A model generated the notes under the pieces. It was not told the DNA's origin and made no database searches. It saw nothing but the letters and a program-made list of their open reading frames with translations. From Halovenus sp. (GTDB lineage Archaea > Halobacteriota > Halobacteria > Halobacteriales > Haloarculaceae), in the NCBI GenBank assembly GCA_003551265.1, contig PUMG01000114.1, positions 1-18,149 of the forward strand: a DNA stretch of 18,149 bases. Reading direction: 5' to 3'. The first letter of the stretch is position 1. Every line of letters starts with the position of its first letter. Of the stretch, positions 7,456 to 15,854 are shown piece by piece. Made by a program: the position numbers and the translations under genes.

Positions 7456-8181
7456 ATGTGTGGTCGATACAGTCTGTTCACTCCTCCAAAACAACTGGGT
7501 GAGTGCTTCGATGTCGACGTTTCGGCGTACGAACCACGGTACAACGCCGCCCCGAGTCAGTCGTTGCCGGTCATCAGCGACGAGGACACGACAGCTCTCC
7601 AGGCGATGGAGTGGGGGCTGATTCCGTCCTGGGCCGACAGCAAAAGCGATGGTGGCCACATCAACGCCCGGGCAGAGACGCTGACCGAAACCCCGAGTTT
7701 CAGCGACGCGTTTGAGCAGGCACCACGGGGTGAGTTTCGAGCGGGCCGATGTCTCGTTCCGGCTGATGGCTTCTACGAGTGGGTCGAGCAAGACGGACAG
7801 AAACAACCATACAGGGTGACGCTCGACGACGGCGAACCCTTCGCAATGGCCGGGCTGTGGACCCAGTGGAAGCCCCCCACCACACAGACAGGTCTCGGTG
7901 ATTTCACCGGCGAGACAGCCACACAGAGCGCCAACCTCGTCGAGAGCTTTACCATCGTGACCACGGAGCCGAACGACGTCGTTGCGGACCTCCACCACCG
8001 GATGGCGGTCATTCTGCACGAGGACGACGAACAGCACTGGCTGGAGGAGACACCAGCGAACGCACAGAAGTTGCTCGAGCCGTATCCAGCGCAAAAGATG
8101 CGGGCATACCCAGTCTCGACGGCAGTCAACGACCCGAGTAACGACTCACCGGCCGTTGTCGAGGAGATCACTCTCGGTTGA
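7456..8181 (+). CDS. HMCES/YedK family (SRAP) abasic-site DNA-protein crosslink protein
   Basis: Product of 241 residues. It begins MCGRYSLF; after Met removal the N-terminal Cys forms a thiazolidine crosslink with abasic sites in single-stranded DNA, shielding them during replication. Family motifs in order: Cys2, PRYNAAPSQ (28-35, Asn30), EWGLIPSWA (52-60), INARAET (69-75), RCLVPADGFYEW (98-109, Glu108), MAGLW (131-135), FTIVTTEPND (165-174) and LHHRMAVIL (179-187, catalytic-type His180). One deviation is visible: the last motif reads RMA where the family usually has RMP. The Cys start fixes the initiation codon, and a TATA box at leaderless distance agrees. It converges with the PspA-like gene, 18 bases apart. 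Confidence 0.93.
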   Translation: MCGRYSLFTPPKQLGECFDVDVSAYEPRYNAAPSQSLPVISDEDTTALQAMEWGLIPSWADSKSDGGHINARAETLTETPSFSDAFEQAPRGEFRAGRCLVPADGFYEWVEQDGQKQPYRVTLDDGEPFAMAGLWTQWKPPTTQTGLGDFTGETATQSANLVESFTIVTTEPNDVVADLHHRMAVILHEDDEQHWLEETPANAQKLLEPYPAQKMRAYPVSTAVNDPSNDSPAVVEEITLG

Positions 8182-8199
8182 GAGAGTCATCGCATCCGT

Positions 8200-9054
8200 T
8201 CACTGCTCTTTTTCTTTGAGTTCTTCGAGTTCAGCATCCACTTCGGACTGGTCGACTTCCGCTTCCAGTTCTTCGAGGTCGACGTCTGTGACAGCCTCCT
8301 CGTCGATATCGTCGACGCTCTCTTCGTCGACGTCTGCAGCCTCTTCTTCGGGTTCTTCGCCGCTGACTTCGGATTTGAGCGTGTCCAGTTCGCGGTCGAC
8401 GGCGCTGTCGGCGGTGAGTTCTTCGAGTTCACGGTCCAGATCACTCTTATCCGAGAGCTGTGATTCTATCGCACCGCTCTCTCGGAGTTCGTCGAGCGCT
8501 GCCGAGCGCGCTTCCATCTCCTCGGTCCGTTCTTCGGCGCGTTCGATGGTCCGGGCGATATCCTGCATCTCCTCGCCAGCACCGGTCATTGCTTCATTGA
8601 CGCGCGCGCTCGCCTCTGCAGCCTCGTAGCGTGCTTTCATCGTCTCCTTGCGAGTCCGGAACTCCTCGATTTCCTGCTGGAGTTCGTTCTTCTGCTCGAT
8701 GAGACCGTCCTGTTTGTGTTCGAGATCTGCAATCTGTCCCTCGAGCCCCTCTATCTGGTTCATCTTCTGCTTTTTCTTCTCGAGTGCCCGACGTGCGAGA
8801 TCGTCTCGACCCTGTTCGACGGCCTGTCTCGCCTGTTCGTTGTGCTTTTCGACGTTCTCTTCGAGTCGACGTTTCTGTATCTCGAGCCGTTTCTTCTGAG
8901 TCGTCAGGTCCGCAATGCCCTGTTTGACTCGCTGGAGTTCATCACGGAGCTGTTCGTAGGAGTAATCCAGCGTCTGACCGGGGTCCTCCGCCCTGTTGAG
9001 CAACGCGTTGAGCTTCGACCGGATGACGTACGAGGTACGTGACAGTATGCCCAT
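8200..9054 (-). CDS. PspA/IM30 (Vipp1) family coiled-coil membrane-stress protein
   Basis: Product of 284 residues, longer than the roughly 220 of bacterial PspA. The N-terminus MGILSRTSYVIRSKLNALLN forms the amphipathic helix, followed by the signature NRAEDPGQTLDYSYEQLRDEL (20-40). Residues about 30-190 are almost unbroken heptad coiled coil rich in Lys, Glu and Gln (the hairpin that builds ESCRT-III-like rings). The extra C-terminal part (about 200-284) is highly acidic, with EEPEEEAADVDEESVDD and later DLEELEAEVDQ. PspA family proteins bind stressed cytoplasmic membranes and help keep them tight. I chose the ATG at 9054 because it starts the conserved helix and an AT-rich TATA element lies 26-31 bases upstream; the frame upstream of it is not protein-like. 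It is divergent from the hydrolase gene. Confidence 0.9.
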   Translation of the reverse strand: MGILSRTSYVIRSKLNALLNRAEDPGQTLDYSYEQLRDELQRVKQGIADLTTQKKRLEIQKRRLEENVEKHNEQARQAVEQGRDDLARRALEKKKQKMNQIEGLEGQIADLEHKQDGLIEQKNELQQEIEEFRTRKETMKARYEAAEASARVNEAMTGAGEEMQDIARTIERAEERTEEMEARSAALDELRESGAIESQLSDKSDLDRELEELTADSAVDRELDTLKSEVSGEEPEEEAADVDEESVDDIDEEAVTDVDLEELEAEVDQSEVDAELEELKEKEQ

Positions 9055-9079
9055 GCAGAACACCACGAACCCACGAGAC

Positions 9080-9091
9080 TTAAAATTCTTA
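9080..9091. promoter_or_regulatory. AT-rich element shared by two divergent promoters
   Basis: TTAAAATTCTTA is the only AT-rich stretch between the PspA-like ATG (9054, minus) and the hydrolase ATG (9108, plus). TTAAAA at 9080-9085 lies 26-31 bases from the first and 23-28 from the second, so one element could serve as TATA box in both directions. Confidence 0.5.
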
Positions 9092-9107
9092 CATCTGTAT
9101 CTGGGAT

Positions 9108-9740
9108 ATGAACGGACGCACCTCGATACCTGGCAGACGAACACTTGCCGCGACTCTCGACAGCGCAGGTGGTGACTCTGTCGTCGTCGCGTGCCCACCA
9201 CATCCCGAACACGGCGGAAACAGACACGATAGTCGCCTGCAGGCCGTCAGCGACGCGCTTGCCGAATCGAACGTCGACTGCCTCCGATTCGATTACGGAC
9301 CCTGGGACGAGGGACGTGGCGAACAGCAGGATGTCAAGCAGGCGATGGCGTGGGCGCGCGAGCGCTACGAGTCCGTCGCAGTGTTCGGTTTCAGCTTCGG
9401 CGCGTCGATGGCAATTCTGGCGAGTGCAACCGGAACAGACGGTCCCCACTCAGATACATCTGGTCAAAACGAACTGCCACCAGACGCGCTCTCGGCACTC
9501 GCGCCAGCGGCACAGGTGGACAACGAAGGCAGTGTCGTCGACGCACTGTCTGCGATTCGCTGTCCCACACAGGTCGTCTACGGTGAGCGAGACGACATCG
9601 CCGTCTGGGAACCAGTCGTCGACCGCGCACGCGAACTCGGATATCACATCAACTCGCTCCCTGCGGACCACTTCTTCGTGGGACAGCAGTCGAAGGCCGC
9701 AGAACTCGTCGTCTCGTTCCTGCTGGATACCCGTCAATGA
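9108..9740 (+). CDS. alpha/beta hydrolase
   Basis: Product of 210 residues, compact for the fold. [10 protein letters not shown] (29-38) matches the oxyanion-loop region of small cytosolic alpha/beta hydrolases of the PHPxxGG type, and [12 protein letters not shown] (58-69) matches the strand and loop that follow. The nucleophile elbow is GFSFG (94-98) with Ser96. The acid would be Asp162 or Asp163 in YGERDD, and the His is His188 in PADHFF. All three catalytic elements are present and in order, so it should be active, but the ester or thioester substrate is unknown. No signal peptide. It is divergent from the PspA-like gene and lies 68 bases before pyrG on the same strand. Confidence 0.85.
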   Translation: MNGRTSIPGRRTLAATLDSAGGDSVVVACPPHPEHGGNRHDSRLQAVSDALAESNVDCLRFDYGPWDEGRGEQQDVKQAMAWARERYESVAVFGFSFGASMAILASATGTDGPHSDTSGQNELPPDALSALAPAAQVDNEGSVVDALSAIRCPTQVVYGERDDIAVWEPVVDRARELGYHINSLPADHFFVGQQSKAAELVVSFLLDTRQ

Positions 9741-9778
9741 GTGTGAGAAAACCACTCGCAAGGTCGGTGGTTCGAAAC

Positions 9779-9786
9779 GGTTTTGA
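9779..9786 (+). promoter_or_regulatory. weak TATA-like element before pyrG
   Basis: GGTTTTGA lies about 23-30 bases before the ATG at 9809. It is the only T-rich stretch in the 68-base gap and is at the right distance for a leaderless transcript of the nucleotide operon. Weak match. Confidence 0.3.
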
Positions 9787-9808
9787 CGGTAGCCAGCACA
9801 CGGTCGGT

Positions 9809-11434
9809 ATGCCGACAAACACAGGCTACGACCCGAGTCTGGGGCGGAAGTTCATTTTTGTGACGGGTGGCGTGATGTCCGGTCTCGGCAAAGGTATCAC
9901 TGCAGCCAGCACCGGCCGGTTGCTGGCGAACGCCGGGTTCGACGTCACGGCAGTCAAGATCGACCCCTACCTCAACGTGGACGCAGGGACGATGAACCCG
10001 TTCCAGCACGGCGAGGTGTACGTACTCAAAGATGGCGGCGAGGTCGACCTCGACCTGGGGAACTACGAGCGTTTCCTCGACATCGACATGACCTCAGACC
10101 ACAACGTGACGACCGGAAAGGTGTACGACCACGTCATCGAGAAAGAACGCGCAGGCGATTACCTCGGCAAGACCGTTCAGATTATTCCACACATCACCGA
10201 CGACATCAAACGACGCGTCAGGGAGGCGGCCGCAGACAGCGACGTCTGCATAATCGAGGTTGGTGGCACGGTCGGTGACATCGAGGGGATGCCGTATCTG
10301 GAGGCGCTTCGACAGTTCGCTCACGAAGAAGACGATGACGACATCCTGTTCGCACACGTCACGCTCGTCCCGTACTCGAAAAACGGCGAGCAGAAGACGA
10401 AGCCGACACAGCACAGCGTCAAGGAGTTGCGGAGCATCGGTCTCCAGCCAGACGTGCTGGTTGGGCGCTGTCCGGACCCCCTTGACGCGCACACCCGCGA
10501 GAAAATAGCGCTGTTCTGTGACGTCCCACAGGACGCCGTGTTCTCGAATCCCGACGTGGACGACATCTATCACGTCCCGTTGATGCTCGAAGAGGAAGGT
10601 CTCGACAGCTACGTGCTGGGGCATCTCGGCCTCACAGACGAGGCGCTGACACAGAACGAACGTGACACCGAGTGGCGCGAGCGAGTGACCCGTGCAACGG
10701 AAGACTCCATCCGTGTCGCACTCGTCGGCAAGTACGGGCTCGAAGACGCCTACATCTCGATTCACGAGGCGCTCAAACACGCCGGGCTGGAACGCAACGT
10801 TGCGGTTCATCACGAGTGGATTCACTCCGAGACTCTCGCCGACGGCGAAGACGGCGAACTCAGCGACGTCGACGGGATACTCGTCCCCGGTGGGTTCGGC
10901 TCACGGGGAACAGAGGGCAAGATAGAGGCGATTCGCTACGCCCGCGAGAACGACGTGCCGTTTCTCGGTCTCTGTCTGGGCTTTCAGATGGCGGTCGTCG
11001 AGTTCGCGCGCAACGTGCTCGGGCTAGACGACGCTCACTCTGCGGAGCTCAACGAGGAGACGGGCCATCCCGTCATCGACTTGCTTCCCGAGCAGAAAGA
11101 CCTCGACGACATGGGGGGAACGATGCGACTTGGCACCCACATCACCGAAATAACAGAGGGAACACTCGCGGCCGACCTCTACGGCGACACCGCGTGTAAA
11201 GAACGACACCGCCACCGCTACGAGGTGAACCTCGACTATCTCGACGACCTCGAAGCGAACGGGCTGGTGTTCTCCGGCACCTCCGGCAGGCGCATGGAGA
11301 TTCTCGAACTGCCGGAGCATCCGTTCTTTTTCGGTACACAGTTCCATCCCGAGTTCCGGTCCCGGCCGACCCGTGCGAGTCCGCCGTTTCTGGGATTCGT
11401 CGATGCGGTCTGTGCCACAGGAGGTGAGCACTGA
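9809..11434 (+). CDS. pyrG: CTP synthase (glutamine-hydrolysing)
   Basis: Product of 541 residues, normal length. It makes CTP from UTP, ATP and glutamine, the last step of pyrimidine nucleotide synthesis. The synthetase domain has [15 protein letters not shown] (16-29) with its P-loop, then [15 protein letters not shown] (50-64) and [11 protein letters not shown] (150-160). The glutamine amidotransferase domain has the oxyanion loop PGGFGSRG (360-367), nucleophile Cys389 in GLCLGFQ, and His513 and Glu515 in FHPEF. The frame is open upstream to 9737, but residues before MPTNTGYDP are not family-like. Its stop overlaps the next ATG by one base, so translational coupling to the GMP synthetase subunit is likely. 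Confidence 0.97.
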   Translation: MPTNTGYDPSLGRKFIFVTGGVMSGLGKGITAASTGRLLANAGFDVTAVKIDPYLNVDAGTMNPFQHGEVYVLKDGGEVDLDLGNYERFLDIDMTSDHNVTTGKVYDHVIEKERAGDYLGKTVQIIPHITDDIKRRVREAAADSDVCIIEVGGTVGDIEGMPYLEALRQFAHEEDDDDILFAHVTLVPYSKNGEQKTKPTQHSVKELRSIGLQPDVLVGRCPDPLDAHTREKIALFCDVPQDAVFSNPDVDDIYHVPLMLEEEGLDSYVLGHLGLTDEALTQNERDTEWRERVTRATEDSIRVALVGKYGLEDAYISIHEALKHAGLERNVAVHHEWIHSETLADGEDGELSDVDGILVPGGFGSRGTEGKIEAIRYARENDVPFLGLCLGFQMAVVEFARNVLGLDDAHSAELNEETGHPVIDLLPEQKDLDDMGGTMRLGTHITEITEGTLAADLYGDTACKERHRHRYEVNLDYLDDLEANGLVFSGTSGRRMEILELPEHPFFFGTQFHPEFRSRPTRASPPFLGFVDAVCATGGEH

Positions 11435-12351
11435 TGGTCGACGTCGACTCCTTCATCGAGGAGAAACTCGACGAAATCGCCACGGAAATCGGCGACGCAG
11501 ACGCAATAATCGCGCTCTCCGGCGGTGTCGACTCCTCGACGGCGGCCGCACTCGCCTACGAGGCCGTTGGCGACCAGTTGACGCCCGTCTACGTCGACAC
11601 CGGGTTGATGCGAAAGGGCGAGACCGAACAGATACGCGAGACGTTCTCGTACATGGACTCGCTGCGAATTGTCGACGCCAAAGACCGCTTCCTCGACGTT
11701 CTCGAAGGTGTCACGGACCCCGAAGAGAAGCGCCACGCAATCGGCGAGCAGTTCATCCGTGAGTTCGAGACCGTCGCGAGAGAGACCGGCGCGAAGTACC
11801 TCGTACAGGGGACCATCTACCCCGACCGTATCGAGAGTGAGGGGACCATCAAATCCCATCACAACGTCGGCGGATTGCCCGAGCGCATCGAATTCGAGGG
11901 ACTCGTCGAGCCGATGCGTGACCTCTACAAGGACGAGGTCCGCGAGGTCGCTCGCGCGCTCGACCTCGAGGAGATAATCTCCGAGCGGATGCCGTTTCCC
12001 GGACCGGGACTGGCCGTTCGGATTCTCGGTGAAGTGACCGAGGAAAAACTCGCCGTTGCGCGAGCGGCGAACCACGTCGTCGAAGAAGAACTCGAAGAGC
12101 ACGAGCCGTGGCAGGCGCTGGCGGCAGTCATCGGCAAGGCAACTGGCGTCAAAGGTGACAACCGCGTCCACGGCTGGGTCGTCGCCGTCCGTTCGGTCGA
12201 GTCGAGAGACGGCATGACCGCACGCGCACAGGAACTCGACTGGGGAACCCTCCAGCGGATACAGTCACGCATCACCGGCGAGAACGAAACCGTGGCACGG
12301 GTGGTCTACGACGTGACTCACAAACCACCCGCAACGATCGAGTACGAGTGA
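11434..12351 (+). CDS. guaAb: GMP synthase subunit B (ATP pyrophosphatase domain)
   Basis: Product of 305 residues. It adenylates XMP and accepts ammonia to give [19 protein letters not shown] (26-41) is the PP-loop of N-type ATP pyrophosphatases. [10 protein letters not shown] (about 127-136) and [21 protein letters not shown] are substrate-binding motifs of the GuaA lid. [15 protein letters not shown] and the C-terminal KPPATIEYE are the dimerisation-domain hallmarks. There is no glutaminase domain, so this is the archaeal two-subunit form; its amidotransferase partner is not in the window. The ATG overlaps the pyrG stop by one base, and the next gene follows after one base. Confidence 0.96.
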   Translation: MVDVDSFIEEKLDEIATEIGDADAIIALSGGVDSSTAAALAYEAVGDQLTPVYVDTGLMRKGETEQIRETFSYMDSLRIVDAKDRFLDVLEGVTDPEEKRHAIGEQFIREFETVARETGAKYLVQGTIYPDRIESEGTIKSHHNVGGLPERIEFEGLVEPMRDLYKDEVREVARALDLEEIISERMPFPGPGLAVRILGEVTEEKLAVARAANHVVEEELEEHEPWQALAAVIGKATGVKGDNRVHGWVVAVRSVESRDGMTARAQELDWGTLQRIQSRITGENETVARVVYDVTHKPPATIEYE

Positions 12352-12352
12352 G

Positions 12353-12682
12353 ATGAGCGAAAACAACAACGTGGTGGTCGTTGGGACGGACAGCCACGAC
12401 ATCGCAACCGCCATCAAGGCCGAAGGGTTCGAGGTCTCGGCAGTCGACGTCGGCAATCGACCGGGGCTCGAAGACGGCGGCATCGTCGACGCGAGTGTGT
12501 ACGTCCTCACCGAAGTCGCACAGGCCACCTCGATTCCGGTTGCAAAGGACCTCAATCCGAACCTGAAAGTGGTCGTCTACGACGACGATACGTTACCGGA
12601 TTTCGCCCGCGGTCAGGCCGACCTTGTGCTCGACCCCGAACTGTTCGATACGAAGACGGTCGCAGCAGAACTCGATGCGTAG
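12353..12682 (+). CDS. small Rossmann-like protein of unknown function
   Basis: Product of 109 residues. I do not recognise a characterised family. NVVVVGTDSHDIATAIKAEGFEVSAVDVG looks like the first beta-alpha-beta of a Rossmann or receiver-like fold: a hydrophobic strand, a turn, a helix, then a second strand ending in Asp. ASVYVLTEVAQATSIPVAKDLNPNLKVVVYDDD adds two more strands, so it is probably a small single-domain alpha/beta protein. It lacks the Gly-rich GxGxxG loop of true NAD binders. It starts one base after the guaAb stop, so it belongs to the pyrG-guaAb operon and may assist or regulate nucleotide amidation; that is inference from position only. Confidence 0.75.
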   Translation: MSENNNVVVVGTDSHDIATAIKAEGFEVSAVDVGNRPGLEDGGIVDASVYVLTEVAQATSIPVAKDLNPNLKVVVYDDDTLPDFARGQADLVLDPELFDTKTVAAELDA

Positions 12683-12706
12683 TCCGGTCCAGAAGCCTGC
12701 TTTCTG

Positions 12707-12742
12707 AAAAATGCGGGTTGTATCGTACCGATATGCGCTTTT
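12707..12742. terminator. possible bidirectional termination region
   Basis: The 67-base gap between the convergent operon end and the DsbA-like gene has an A5 run at 12707-12711 (a T5 run for the minus strand), a short inverted repeat TATCG-TAC-CGATA at 12721-12733, and T4 at 12739-12742 for the plus strand. This would suit termination from both sides. The stem is short, so the call is tentative. Confidence 0.3.
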
Positions 12743-12749
12743 ATTGCAT

Positions 12750-13391
12750 TCACAGCTTCTCTTCAATCGCCTGGGAGACCGTGTCGAAGTCCCAGTCGAC
12801 GCTCTCCTCACCGACGAACACCGTTGGCGTTCCAGTGACGCCCCACTCCTCACCCAGGTCGTAGTCGTCGTCGAGCTGGTCGCGGTAGGTCTCGTCCTCG
12901 GCCGCCGACCGGGCCGTTGCACCCAGCTCCTCGGCGTCGGTCTCGATTTCCTGTCCGACCGCTGCAGCGACATCCTCGATGAGGTCGTAGGAGTAGCTAT
13001 TCTGGTACTGATACACGCTCGCAGTGAACGTCCAGAACGCATCGTTTCCAGCCTCGTCGTAGATCGCCCACGCAGCGCTTGGGACAGCGTACGACCACGT
13101 ACCGTCGACCGGAATCGGAAAGTCCGCATGGTAGTAGAGCACATCCCCGCTCTGGACGTACTCCTGAATGATTGCCGGCGACACCTGTGTCTTGAAGTCC
13201 CGACACCCAGGACAGGCGAAGTCCTCGAACACAGCCATCTGCACTGGTGCGTCAGAACTCCCAAGGAATGGTCGGTCCTCGGTCGAGAACTCGTCGAGTT
13301 CCGCCGACCCGCCGCCCAGACAGCCTGCCAGTCCAACTGTAACTCCGCTGGCAGTCGCCACGAGAAATTGCCGTCGACTCGTTCGTTCCAT
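12750..13391 (-). CDS. DsbA-like thiol-disulfide protein, Tat lipoprotein
   Basis: Product of 213 residues. The N-terminus SRRQFLVATASGVTVGLAGC holds the twin-arginine motif and lipobox LAGC (lipidated Cys24), so the protein should be folded and cofactor-free in the cytoplasm, exported by Tat, and anchored outside the cell. FEDFACPGCRDF (55-66) is the thioredoxin-fold active site CPGC (Cys60, Cys63). GVTGTPTVFVG (184-194) carries the cis-Pro (Pro189) opposite it. An alpha-helical insert lies between them, as in DsbA and its relatives. It probably oxidises or isomerises disulfides of surface proteins, or feeds electrons to a surface reductase; direction cannot be read from sequence. It has its own TATA-like element and is probably not part of the sucCD transcript. 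Confidence 0.88.
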   Translation of the reverse strand: MERTSRRQFLVATASGVTVGLAGCLGGGSAELDEFSTEDRPFLGSSDAPVQMAVFEDFACPGCRDFKTQVSPAIIQEYVQSGDVLYYHADFPIPVDGTWSYAVPSAAWAIYDEAGNDAFWTFTASVYQYQNSYSYDLIEDVAAAVGQEIETDAEELGATARSAAEDETYRDQLDDDYDLGEEWGVTGTPTVFVGEESVDWDFDTVSQAIEEKL

Positions 13392-13413
13392 ACCACAACT
13401 AGAGGATAGAACC

Positions 13414-13421
13414 GATAAGAA
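13414..13421 (-). promoter_or_regulatory. TATA-like element of the DsbA-like gene
   Basis: On the minus strand it reads TTCTTATC and lies 23-30 bases before the ATG at 13391, within the 90-base gap after sucD. It fits a separate leaderless promoter. Confidence 0.45.
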
Positions 13422-13481
13422 TCCACCGCTTGGGTATCAAAAGGACACAACCGAATCAGAAAACAGGAGTGTTCGCAGCTT

Positions 13482-14351
13482 TCAGAGCAGCGTTTCGACG
13501 TGTTCGGCAACGTCATCAGGCGTGGTTCCCACAGGAACGCCAGCATCACCGAGCGCCTCTATCTTGCTCTTGGCCGTTCCAGTCCCGGACCCGGAGACGA
13601 TTGCACCCGCGTGACCCATTCGCTTGCCCGGTGGGGCGGTTCGCCCGGCGATGAAGCCCACGACGGGTGTCTCGACGTGTTCGTCGATGTAGGCGGCGGC
13701 GTTCTCCTCGTCCTCGCCGCCGATTTCACCACACATCACGATTACGTCGGTGTCGGGGTCCTCCTCGAACAGCGCAAGCGTGCCGATGAAGTCCGTCCCG
13801 ATGATCGGGTCGCCGCCGATACCGACTGCCGTCGACTGTCCGATGCCACGCTGTGTGAGGTTATCGACGATCTGGTACGTGAGCGTCCCAGACCGCGAGA
13901 CCAGACCCACGTTACCTGACGCGAAGATGTTACCCGGCAGGATACCGAGTTTGGTCTCGCCGGGGGTGATGATGCCGGGGCAGTTGGGACCGATGAGGTG
14001 GGTGTCAGTCTCCTGGAGGCGACGGTAGACGCGGCTCATATCCTGTGTCGGAATGCCCTCAGTGATGGCGACAACAAGGTCGAGCGGGGCGTCAAGTGCT
14101 TCGAACAGCGCATCGGCGGCGAAGGCGGGCGGGACGAACACGACGGCAGCGTTCGCATCCTCCTCCCGAGTTGCACCTGCAACTGTGTCGTAGACGGGGA
14201 CTCCTTCGACCTCCTGTCCACCACGACCGGGGACTGCACCGGCGACGACGTTGGTGCCGTATTCGATCATCTGTTCGGTGTGGAATCGGCCCTCGCCGCC
14301 GGTGATTCCCTGCACGACGACACGGGTGTCGGAGTCGACAAGAACGCTCAT
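13482..14351 (-). CDS. sucD: succinate-CoA ligase (ADP-forming) alpha subunit
   Basis: Product of 289 residues, normal length. With the beta subunit it interconverts succinyl-CoA and succinate with formation of ATP (or GTP) in the TCA cycle. The N-terminal CoA-binding domain has [20 protein letters not shown] (11-30). [20 protein letters not shown] (121-140) is a family block. The phosphorylated active-site His is His247 in GHAGAIVSG. Its ATG overlaps the sucC stop by four bases (ATGA on the minus strand), so the two subunits should be made in equal amounts by coupled translation. Confidence 0.97.
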   Translation of the reverse strand: MSVLVDSDTRVVVQGITGGEGRFHTEQMIEYGTNVVAGAVPGRGGQEVEGVPVYDTVAGATREEDANAAVVFVPPAFAADALFEALDAPLDLVVAITEGIPTQDMSRVYRRLQETDTHLIGPNCPGIITPGETKLGILPGNIFASGNVGLVSRSGTLTYQIVDNLTQRGIGQSTAVGIGGDPIIGTDFIGTLALFEEDPDTDVIVMCGEIGGEDEENAAAYIDEHVETPVVGFIAGRTAPPGKRMGHAGAIVSGSGTGTAKSKIEALGDAGVPVGTTPDDVAEHVETLL

Positions 14352-15502
14352 GCGTTCACCTCCGTGGCTGCTTCAACAGCAGCCTGGACCGCATCTTCGA
14401 GCGTCGCTTCGACCTGAACGAGGTCTGTGTTGAGTATCTCCATGCCTTCTTCCGCGTTCGTACCGGCGAGTCGGACGATCACCGGCTTTGGAATCTCGTC
14501 GAACTGTGCAAGCGCTTCGTTAATTCCGTTTGCGACCTCGTCTCCGCGGGTGATTCCTCCAAAGATGTTGAACACGACAGCGTCGACGTTCTCGTCCGAG
14601 AAGACGAGGTCGAGCGCGTTCGCCACGCGCTCGGCTTTCGCGCCACCACCGATGTCGAGGAAGTTCGCAGGTGAGCCACCGTAGTGGTCGACGAGGTCGA
14701 GCGTCGTCATCACCAGCCCTGCGCCGTTGCCGATGATGCCGACGCTGCCGTCGAGACGGACGTAGTTCGCACCCTCGAAGCCGTACTCGTTGGCTTTCGC
14801 TTCGAGCTCGTCCCCAGCGGCTTTCTCCTCCATCTCCGCGAGGTCTGGCTGACGAAAGAGCGCGTCACCATCGATGTTGAACACCGCGTCCGCGGCGACC
14901 ACCTCGTCGTCGGCTGTGACCATCAGCGGGTTAATCTCTGCGTCAGCGCCGTCGCGCTCCTCCCAGAGGTCGTACAGCGTCGTGAGGATGGAAGCGACAT
15001 CGCCCGCAACCTCACGGTCGATACCGGCGTCGTAGACGGCCTTGCGTGCCTGGAAATCGTGCATTCCGAACGCGGGATCGATGTGCTCGCGTGCGATTGC
15101 GTCCGGGTCTTCGTCCGCGACTTCCTCGATGTTGACGCCACCCCGGGTCGAAACCATCGCCACGGGCCGACCGACGCCGCGGTCCATCGTCACACCAACG
15201 TAGAGTTCGTCGACAAAGTCGACTGCCTCCTCGACGAGGACGGACTTGACGGTGTATCCCTTGAGGTCCATCCCGAGAATTGCGTCTGCGGCCTCACGGG
15301 CCTCCTCGCTGTCGTCGACCAGTTTGATACCTCCAGCCTTGCCCCGGCCACCGACGTGTACCTGCGCTTTGATAGCGACAGGATAACCGATGTCGTCAGC
15401 AATCTCGACAGCTTCGTCGACGGTCCGGGCCAACTCCGATTCGGGCGTTGGAATCCCGGCCTCGGCAAACACATCTTTTGCCTGATACTCGTGTAGTTTC
15501 AT
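14348..15502 (-). CDS. sucC: succinate-CoA ligase (ADP-forming) beta subunit
   Basis: Product of 384 residues, normal for the family. [20 protein letters not shown] is the classic ATP-grasp N-terminus. [20 protein letters not shown] (41-60) holds the nucleotide-binding loop, and the C-terminal domain has [16 protein letters not shown], which contacts the alpha subunit and the phosphohistidine. It precedes sucD in the same operon. No clear TATA box lies at leaderless distance; the nearest candidate, CATAAC on the minus strand near 15535, would give a leader of about 10 bases. That candidate abuts the repeat array starting at 15541, so the array could control this operon. Confidence 0.97.
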   Translation of the reverse strand: MKLHEYQAKDVFAEAGIPTPESELARTVDEAVEIADDIGYPVAIKAQVHVGGRGKAGGIKLVDDSEEAREAADAILGMDLKGYTVKSVLVEEAVDFVDELYVGVTMDRGVGRPVAMVSTRGGVNIEEVADEDPDAIAREHIDPAFGMHDFQARKAVYDAGIDREVAGDVASILTTLYDLWEERDGADAEINPLMVTADDEVVAADAVFNIDGDALFRQPDLAEMEEKAAGDELEAKANEYGFEGANYVRLDGSVGIIGNGAGLVMTTLDLVDHYGGSPANFLDIGGGAKAERVANALDLVFSDENVDAVVFNIFGGITRGDEVANGINEALAQFDEIPKPVIVRLAGTNAEEGMEILNTDLVQVEATLEDAVQAAVEAATEVNA

Positions 15503-15540
15503 CGTGTGCTCGTCTACTGGTTTCGATGGCGCAGAGTTAT

Positions 15541-15628
15541 GTGTACCGAAATTCGCTCATTCGGGTGTATCCCGAAATTAGTTCAGTCGGGTGTACCCCG
15601 AGATTCACTAATTCGAGTGTACCGGTAC
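15541..15628. repeat. tandem array of about 26-base repeats centred on TGTAC/TGTAT
   Basis: GTGTAC or GTGTAT starts at 15541, 15565, 15591 and 15617, giving spacings of 24, 26 and 26. Each of the first three is followed by a similar block (CCGAAATT or CCCGARATT, then a variable stretch, then TTCGG, GTCGG or TTCGA). Dyads sit on the cores: TTCGGG-TGTAT-CCCGAA (15560-15576), TCGGG-TGTAC-CCCGA (15587-15601) and the palindrome GTACCGGTAC (15619-15628). The array lies between divergent sucC and lsm and ends one base before the lsm TATA-like element. It looks like an array of operator half-turn-phased sites; the regulator is unknown. Confidence 0.75.
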
Positions 15629-15629
15629 G

Positions 15630-15635
15630 TTTAAG
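15630..15635 (+). promoter_or_regulatory. TATA box of the lsm-rpl37e-purF operon
   Basis: TTTAAG lies 25-30 bases before the ATG at 15660, right for a leaderless transcript. The repeat array ends immediately upstream, where transcription factor B and activators would bind. Confidence 0.6.
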
Positions 15636-15659
15636 CGGCCGTCGCTATCCGGTTGAAAT

Positions 15660-15854
15660 ATGAGCGAGACCGGCAACCGACCGCTCGACGTGCTGGAAGA
15701 CTCCGTTGGCACAGCGGTCACAGTCACCCTCAAGGGTGGGCAGGAGTACACGGGTGTTCTCGTGGGATACGACCAGCACATGAATCTGGTGGTCGAGGCG
15801 GACGAAGACATAACGATTATACGCGGCGATAACGTCGTTTCGATACAACCATGA
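15660..15854 (+). CDS. lsm: archaeal Sm-like (LSm) RNA-binding protein
   Basis: Product of 64 residues, at the short end of the family. [20 protein letters not shown] opens the Sm fold. The Sm1 motif runs through [20 protein letters not shown] (26-45; Asp38 and Asn42 at the RNA-binding loop), and Sm2 is [10 protein letters not shown] (53-62; Arg55-Gly56). LSm proteins form six- or seven-membered rings that bind U-rich RNA and small RNAs in the manner of Hfq. Its stop overlaps the rpl37e start by four bases. The lsm-rpl37e overlap is a known arrangement in haloarchaea. Confidence 0.95.
   Translation: MSETGNRPLDVLEDSVGTAVTVTLKGGQEYTGVLVGYDQHMNLVVEADEDITIIRGDNVVSIQP

Noticed and set aside
11236..12171. 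311-codon open frame on the minus strand opposite pyrG and guaAb
   Set aside because: It lies wholly opposite two clearly real genes, has no recognisable motif, and is the expected mirror frame of GC-rich haloarchaeal coding DNA.
14684..15496. 270-codon plus-strand frame opposite sucC
   Set aside because: Antisense shadow of a well-supported enzyme gene; no start signal or motif.
15541..15628. The tandem repeats as a CRISPR array or replication iterons
   Set aside because: Units are 24-26 bases with no separate unique spacers, only four copies, no cas genes, and no Orc1/Cdc6 gene or AT-rich unwinding region nearby; a promoter operator array fits better.
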